A stretch of 64,000 nucleotides of DNA from Acrocarpospora macrocephala. GTDB taxonomy: Bacteria > Actinomycetota > Actinomycetes > Streptosporangiales > Streptosporangiaceae. Below are positions 59,845 through 64,000 of this stretch, piece by piece. Numbering within the stretch: position 1 is the first letter of the stretch; every line of letters begins with the position of its first letter. The stretch is taken from positions 89,256 to 153,255 of the forward strand of contig NZ_BLAE01000035.1 of assembly GCF_009687865.1 (NCBI RefSeq), in the 5' to 3' direction. Both the position numbers and the translations under genes were made by a program. Under the pieces are notes generated by a model. It did not search any database and was not told the DNA's origin. It worked only from the letters and a program-made list of their open reading frames with translations.

Positions 59845-61220
59845 CAGCCGAGGAAATGCGGGCTGAAGATGGCGTACGCGCCGCCGCCCTGAGCGCCGTT
59901 GAGCAGCAGGCCGTTGTTCATGCGGGCGGAATAACCGATCACTTTCCCCTCGAGCACCGGCACGACCACATCGTGCAGGTAGGGGCCGTCATGGGTCTCC
60001 ACCGACGCGGCTCGCACGCGCTCCTGAACCAGCCAGCCCTGGTGCTCGCGCACCACCTGGGCCCAGGAGGGCGCGTCATGCTCGGAACCGATGAACACAT
60101 CCCTGCCATGAAAGCTGTAGGGAGCCTTCAGGACCAGGTTCTCCCGCCTGGCGACGACCTCGTCCCCCTCAATGCCGTCCCCGAGCTTGCGGCTGTACGG
60201 CACCAGGGCGTCCAGGCAATCCACGTTCGTCTCGCCGAAGAGCCGGCGAAAACGAGGATCGGAAAGCACAGCGAGGCAGAGCTTGTTCTCCGCGACCCAT
60301 CGTTGCCCCAGGGGATTGGGCACGACCAGCGTGCCTTCGATGAGGCGGGCGCAGAAACGATCCCACTGCCGTACTTCGTCTGGCTCCACTGGAATGTATT
60401 TGAGATAGCCCAGCCGGACGTCCTTGATGGAATCGATGGCGCACGGCTCGATTTCCACGACCTCTCGGCCGCGCCTGGTCAGTTGCCTGTGTACCTGGTC
60501 GAGTTCGAATTTCGTGCTCTCGCGGGAGTGGAAGAGCGCGATGCGTCCCTGGTCGTGCGCGCCTACATGTTCGCGGCCGAAGCGAAGCAGCCAGCGGGCG
60601 AACCAGTCCTCGCTTTCGAAGGGGGCGGCGTGTGGCGCCCATTCGGCGAGCGTCGGGCCGAGCCTGGAGGCACGCCAGAATCGGTTGACCATGCCCGAGG
60701 CGATCACTCCGCCCGGGCTGCTCGGATTGAATTCCAGGACCCGGACCGTGTCGAGGGTGCTGCCCAGCAGGTCCAGGCGGCAGTAGTCGACGCGCAGCTG
60801 TTCTGGCGCGGGTTCCATCATGATCCAGCGGTGCAGCCGTGCGGGAATGGCCAGGAAATCCTGTAGCTCCCGGTCGGTGGGATACTGCCTGACCAGCTGG
60901 TTCAGGCATTCGACCAGCCCCTGGACCCGGTGGCGGAGCACGGGTTCCGCGGCGGGGTGCAGGACGGCGAGAGCGGGCCGTACGGGAAAGGGATTGTGCC
61001 CCCGGCCGTGCACGTTCAGGTCCATCAGGGACTCGGCCGCCACCCGCTCCTGGACCTGGCGCCACGCCTGGTCGAGGCCGAGCGTCGCCGCGAGGGCGCT
61101 CGCCGAGCAATGGCCCAGAGATCGTTCCGGATCCACGAGCGGAAGATCGTTCCCCGAGCACCGGCCCTGCGACGATTCCGGAACTTCCTTTGACCTATAC
61201 ACCTGCCCCCCACGGGTCAA
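59844..61220 (-). CDS. ATP-grasp-like ligase of unknown substrate
   Basis: Up to 458 residues from TTG 61220; GTG 61136 would give 430 and may be the real start, because residues 1-28 look non-conserved. C-terminal ATP-grasp features: LVLKAPYSFHGRDVFIG (Lys and glycine-rich loop), GWLVQERV (hinge binding adenine), and SARMNNGLLLNGAQGGG (metal-binding Asn). Upstream RVLEFNPSSPGG resembles the substrate/phosphate loop of circularly permuted ATP-grasp ligases. It should form an amide or peptide bond through an acyl phosphate. No neighbour identifies the substrate. Confidence 0.65.
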   Translation of the reverse strand: MTRGGQVYRSKEVPESSQGRCSGNDLPLVDPERSLGHCSASALAATLGLDQAWRQVQERVAAESLMDLNVHGRGHNPFPVRPALAVLHPAAEPVLRHRVQGLVECLNQLVRQYPTDRELQDFLAIPARLHRWIMMEPAPEQLRVDYCRLDLLGSTLDTVRVLEFNPSSPGGVIASGMVNRFWRASRLGPTLAEWAPHAAPFESEDWFARWLLRFGREHVGAHDQGRIALFHSRESTKFELDQVHRQLTRRGREVVEIEPCAIDSIKDVRLGYLKYIPVEPDEVRQWDRFCARLIEGTLVVPNPLGQRWVAENKLCLAVLSDPRFRRLFGETNVDCLDALVPYSRKLGDGIEGDEVVARRENLVLKAPYSFHGRDVFIGSEHDAPSWAQVVREHQGWLVQERVRAASVETHDGPYLHDVVVPVLEGKVIGYSARMNNGLLLNGAQGGGAYAIFSPHFLG

Positions 61221-61227
61221 TCGACCA

Positions 61228-61260
61228 CATATAGGAACATTCTAGTTACGTAAAGTAACT
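61228..61260 (-). promoter_or_regulatory. Candidate promoter with operator-like palindrome
   Basis: AGTTACGTAAAGTAACT (61244-61260) has perfect six-base arms. On the minus strand it is followed by TAGAAT (61244-61239) and TATATG (61233-61228), both plausible -10 elements for the ATP-grasp gene. The stretch is very AT-rich for this genome. A repressor bound there would block transcription. Confidence 0.5.
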
Positions 61261-61324
61261 ATTGAGCAGGCTCCGCCCCCCAAGGGGCCAAGGATCGGCG
61301 GCCGAACGTCAAGCAGAAGTCGGG

Positions 61325-62053
61325 TCAGGAGGGGCCGATGATTACGGTCATCATGGTGTCCGTGATGGTGAAGCCAAGCCTGGCGTAGACGTGTTTGGCT
61401 GGGTTCGCGTACGACACGGCCAAGCCCATGGTGGGCAGACCATCCGCCGCTCCGCGGAGTTGCGTGTGCCGAATCAGCCGGGCACCCAACCCAGGAGGGG
61501 ATTTATCCGGATGCCGGAAGACCTCGGAAATCCACGCCACGTCCCGCCATTGATTGACCAGAACCCCGCCGACGACCGCACCGCCGCCGTCGACCGCGAC
61601 CGTGCTGCACGGCAGCAGCGTGCCGATCAGCTGCCCGCCGATCAGCGGAGCCAGCTCCTGCTCGTACGCATCCTCAGGGTCACGCCCCGAGTGATCAGGA
61701 TGCCCGGGCGGATACGCGGCCACCATGGCCGGCAACATCTCCCTGCCCTCATGCTCATGCGCCGGCGAGAACCGGAATCCCGGCGGTGCCTCGCTGTCGG
61801 CGGGAGGCAAGTCTTCGGTCAGATCGCAGTACATCGTGTGCGCATGCCGGCTCAGCCGAGCACCACTCTCGATGAGCTCTCTCCCAAGATCGACCGGTAC
61901 GGAAACCGCCCAGCCAACAAAGGCACTCATAATCAATTTGGCCGGCTCAGGCCCGATCACCTCGACCATGTCCGCCCAGGGCAGCCCGTCCCGGACCCCC
62001 TTCTGATAACTGATAACCGGCACGCCCTGAGGGTCGGTCGCTATCTTCCGCAT
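61325..62053 (-). CDS. GNAT acetyltransferase
   Basis: About 242 residues from ATG 62053; longer frames run into the remnant permease. The N-terminal half (WADMVEVIGPEPAKLIMSAFVGW) is helical; the C-terminal half is a GNAT fold with AVVGGVLVNQWRDVAWISEVFRHPDKSPPGLGARLIRH in parts (acetyl-CoA loop PPGLGARLI) and MGLAVSYANPAKHVYARLGF. Substrate unknown. It follows the truncated permease by 42 bases. Confidence 0.8.
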   Translation of the reverse strand: MRKIATDPQGVPVISYQKGVRDGLPWADMVEVIGPEPAKLIMSAFVGWAVSVPVDLGRELIESGARLSRHAHTMYCDLTEDLPPADSEAPPGFRFSPAHEHEGREMLPAMVAAYPPGHPDHSGRDPEDAYEQELAPLIGGQLIGTLLPCSTVAVDGGGAVVGGVLVNQWRDVAWISEVFRHPDKSPPGLGARLIRHTQLRGAADGLPTMGLAVSYANPAKHVYARLGFTITDTMMTVIIGPS

Positions 62054-62094
62054 CCCGCGAGCATCCCGCCGATATCCCGCGACAGGCAATCCAT

Positions 62095-62520
62095 TTACCT
62101 CCCGCTCAGTCGGAAGAAGCCCAGCCCGAGCACGACCATGGCGTAGCCGCAGAGCACAGCGAACCCGGCCCATCCGGGCAGGGGGAAATAGCCGCCCATG
62201 GGCGCGTAGTAGGCAATCACCTGCGGATACTCCCTGATGCTCTGCTGGACGGCGAAGGCAGCGGCTGGGGTGACGCGCAGCAGCCACCTCGACACCTCAT
62301 CCGGCAGCAGCGGAAGGACTCCCAGCAGGTAGGGGAGGACGACGGCCGAGATCGCGACGAGGATCGCCGCCCAGGCTCGCCGTACCAGCGTGGCGAGGGC
62401 GAGGGTGAAGACGGCGGCGACGGCGAGGAGCGCGGCGACGCCGACGACGACCCGCAGCTGGGTGAGCGCGGACGTGGCCAGGACGCTGATGCCGTTGGCC
62501 CGCAGCAGCGCCGAGCCGGC
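62095..62520 (-). pseudogene. 5'-truncated ABC-2 type transporter permease
   Basis: The frame reads ALLRANGISVLATSALTQLR, VVVGVAALLAVAAVFTLALA, TLVRRAWAAILVAIS, PYLLGVLPLLPDEVSRWLLR, VTPAAAFAVQQSIREYPQV and ends GYAMVVLGLGFFRLSGR with TAA at 62095-62097. This matches the last third of actinobacterial ABC-2 permeases (three or four helices). Upstream of about 62520 the frame abruptly becomes the antisense of a response regulator. No start codon with a ribosome site is visible. The first two thirds are missing. Confidence 0.8.
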
Positions 62521-62831
62521 CCTCCGCCCGCACCCGGACCCTGCGGGCGGTCGGCCTCGAACTCGACCCCGCCCGGCGCACGGCCACCCGCGACGGCCGC
62601 CGGCTCGATCTCTCGGTCAAGGAATTCGCGCTCCTGGAAGCCCTCCTGCGCGCCGGCCCCGCCTTCCTCAGCACCGAGCAACTCCTCGAACAGGTCTGGG
62701 ACGAGAACGCCGATCCATTCACCAACACCGTCACCGTGACCATCGGCCGGCTACGCCGCAAACTAGGCAACCCACCAATCATCACCACCACACCTGGCGT
62801 GGGCTACCGCATCACCGATCCAGCATCATGA
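62521..62831 (+). pseudogene. 5'-truncated OmpR-type response regulator (DNA-binding half)
   Basis: The frame reads RTLRAVGLELDPARRTATRD, LSVKEFALLEALLRAGPAFL, STEQLLEQVWDENADPFTNT, VTVTIGRLRRKLGNPPIITT and ends TPGVGYRITDPAS. This is a complete Trans_reg_C winged helix, but the whole receiver domain and start are absent. It begins exactly where the opposite-strand permease remnant begins. No histidine kinase follows. Confidence 0.82.
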
Positions 62832-62835
62832 ACGC

Positions 62836-62868
62836 CAAGACGCCCATCCGGTGTGGATGGGCGTCTTG
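62836..62868. terminator. Perfect bidirectional hairpin terminator
   Basis: CAAGACGCCCATCC (62836-62849) and GGATGGGCGTCTTG (62855-62868) form a perfect 14-pair stem with loop GGTGT, between the regulator remnant and the DoxX gene, which converge. Confidence 0.87.
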
Positions 62869-62878
62869 ACGGAGTCGG

Positions 62879-63424
62879 TTACTTGAGGATCGGGTACTTC
62901 TGGACGATCGCGGTGCGCGACCACCAGGTGCCGATGCCGAGGGTGTTGCCGGCGGAGGCGAGGGCCAGGCCGATGAGGACGACGGCGTAGATGAGGTGTT
63001 CGTCCATGAAGGGGTTGTTGGCGAGGGGGAGTTCGGCGGCCCACATGAAGACCAGGAGCAGGGTGCCGGTGGCGGCGGCGATGCGTATTCCGGCGCCGGT
63101 GATGAGGGCGGCGCCGATGCCGAGCAGGCCGAGCATGAACAGCCAGTCGACCCAGGTCTGTCCGGCGAGGCTGGAGAAGAAGCCGCCGAGGGCGTTTTCG
63201 CCGGTTCCTTTGAGGAAGCCGGTGGTGGGGCTGCCGCCGTTGATCCAGGAGCGGGCGGCGGGGGTTGCCAGGCCCCAGCCGAAGGCCTTGTCGAGGAAGG
63301 CCCACAGGAAGACCCAGCCGAGGGAGATGCGCGCGACGGCCCAGACATAGTCCACCGAGCGCGAGGTCTGCGAGTTGAAGGGGTGGGAGGTGTGGACGGT
63401 GGGGCGTCCTTCGGTGGTGGCCAT
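62879..63424 (-). CDS. DoxX-family membrane protein
   Basis: A 181-residue protein, ATG 63424 with AAAGGG upstream. Four hydrophobic helices: WAVARISLGWVFLWAFLDKA, WLFMLGLLGIGAALITGAG, ATGTLLLVFMWAAELPL and LIYAVVLIGLALASAG. The pattern RISLGWVFLWAFLDKAFG and the NPFMDEHLIYAVVLIGLA turn are typical of DoxX/quinol-oxidase-subunit-like proteins linked to redox or thiosulfate stress. It diverges from the nitroreductase with DosR-like boxes between. Confidence 0.85.
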   Translation of the reverse strand: MATTEGRPTVHTSHPFNSQTSRSVDYVWAVARISLGWVFLWAFLDKAFGWGLATPAARSWINGGSPTTGFLKGTGENALGGFFSSLAGQTWVDWLFMLGLLGIGAALITGAGIRIAAATGTLLLVFMWAAELPLANNPFMDEHLIYAVVLIGLALASAGNTLGIGTWWSRTAIVQKYPILK

Positions 63425-63544
63425 GGTGAGTCCCTTTGGAGAGCGGTCCTTGTCTTGTTCTCGCACCTCAATGACACCGGTTCGGCGGGCCGGCGCTTAG
63501 GGCTGGAGGACTCGCGCGCGGGGCCCGCAAGGCCCGTTCCGTAC

Positions 63545-63585
63545 GGGACTTTCGGCCCTGAGCCGCTCGACGGGACCAAAGTCCT
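63545..63585. promoter_or_regulatory. Two DosR/DevR-like boxes
   Basis: GGGACTTTCGGCCCT (63545-63559) and GGGACCAAAGTCCT (63572-63585) resemble the mycobacterial DosR consensus (GGGACT-WW-AGTCCC); the second differs from GGGACTAAAGTCCC at two positions. They lie 82-122 bases before the nitroreductase start and in the shared upstream region of the DoxX gene. Hypoxia/NO control by a DosR-like response regulator is inferred. Confidence 0.65.
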
Positions 63586-63666
63586 CCCGCGGTGAGCCGT
63601 CCGGCTCTGCCTCCCGCGCCCGCGCGAACGGGAGCCTGGCGGCACAGCGTACGAAGGAGGCGTGCC

Positions 63667-64000
63667 ATGATCGCTCCGCTGGCCACCGATCTCGGCGTAC
63701 GGCGGCTGCTCATCGCGGCCGGTGCGGCGCCGTCGGTGCAGAACACCCAGCCGTGGCGGTTCCGCGTCGTCCGCCGGGAGTCCGTCGAACTGCTCGCCGA
63801 CCCCGAACGACGGCTCACCGTGAGCGACCCCCGGGGCCGCTCCCTGTACGTGAGCTGCGGCGCGGCCCTGTTCAACCTCCGCCTGGCGATCAAATGGGCC
63901 GGCTTCCGCCCGCTGGTATGGCTGCGCCCCAACATCGCCATGGAGCCCCGGCTGCTGGCCGCCGTCCGCATGGCGGAGACGGGCCCGGCCGGACCGGCGG
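63667..64000 (+). CDS. Acg-family nitroreductase-like protein, cut by window edge
   Basis: ATG 63667 has a strong GAAGGAGG site; the frame runs off the right edge after about 111 residues. RRLLIAAGAAPSVQNTQPWR is the FMN-binding start of the nitroreductase fold and RRLTVSDPRGRSLYVSCGAAL the following Acg-type block. In mycobacteria Acg belongs to the DosR dormancy regulon, which fits the boxes upstream. Confidence 0.85.
   Translation, partial: MIAPLATDLGVRRLLIAAGAAPSVQNTQPWRFRVVRRESVELLADPERRLTVSDPRGRSLYVSCGAALFNLRLAIKWAGFRPLVWLRPNIAMEPRLLAAVRMAETGPAGPA

Overview
The window is high-GC actinobacterial DNA (about 70 % G+C by eye) with many GTG and TTG starts, tight ATGA/GTGA overlaps, a SARP regulator, a LAL regulator and an FxSxx-type RiPP locus. 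This points to a filamentous actinomycete, most likely a Streptosporangiales relative such as Nonomuraea or Streptosporangium. That placement is inference; there is no rRNA or marker gene in the window.

Layout. 1-6.8 kb: a LacI regulator diverges from a sugar ABC importer and a GH127 beta-L-arabinofuranosidase-like hydrolase; an operator-like element sits in the importer promoter. 6.8-11.1 kb: a DivIVA-like protein, a ZIP-like metal transporter with an odd C-terminus, and a polar amino-acid ABC importer. 11.1-17.1 kb: a quinone oxidoreductase, secreted proteins, an exonuclease/endonuclease/phosphatase-family enzyme, a phytase-like esterase and a trypsin-like protein that has lost its catalytic serine, separated by strong convergent hairpins.

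17.2-27.4 kb is a peptide-maturation/conflict island. A 51-residue FxSxx-like precursor ending FQAAL (21922-22077) sits next to a SIR2 protein, an nSTAND1-TPR ATPase and an MFS protein on one strand. Diverging from it is FxsT (NB-ARC-TPR), facing the radical SAM maturase FxsB and a HExxH protein. SIR2 occupies the place where a TIR-like FxsC is often found.

27.5-42.8 kb: small accessory genes, then a compact NRPS-like cluster (adenylation-carrier protein, stand-alone condensation protein, Gfo/Idh oxidoreductase, sulfotransferase, with a methyltransferase, a flavin monooxygenase and a SARP), then a TetR/FAD-monooxygenase pair with a long shared inverted repeat.

42.9-52.8 kb is the most unusual region: a RiPP operon with a four-core repeat precursor, a ThiF-like partner, a CocE/S15-like hydrolase, two YcaO proteins, an iron/B12-type ABC importer and an MFS exporter. 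Tandem duplications occur in the precursor, in the hydrolase, at the start of the first YcaO, between the two YcaOs, and across the binding-protein/MFS junction.

52.8-64 kb: an F420-type nitroreductase, a Fic protein followed by three secreted proteins, a LAL regulator with a non-canonical Walker A, a secreted glycerophosphodiesterase, an ATP-grasp-like protein, a GNAT, a junction at about 62.52 kb where two divergent genes both lack their 5' parts, and a DoxX/Acg-type nitroreductase pair with DosR-like boxes between them.
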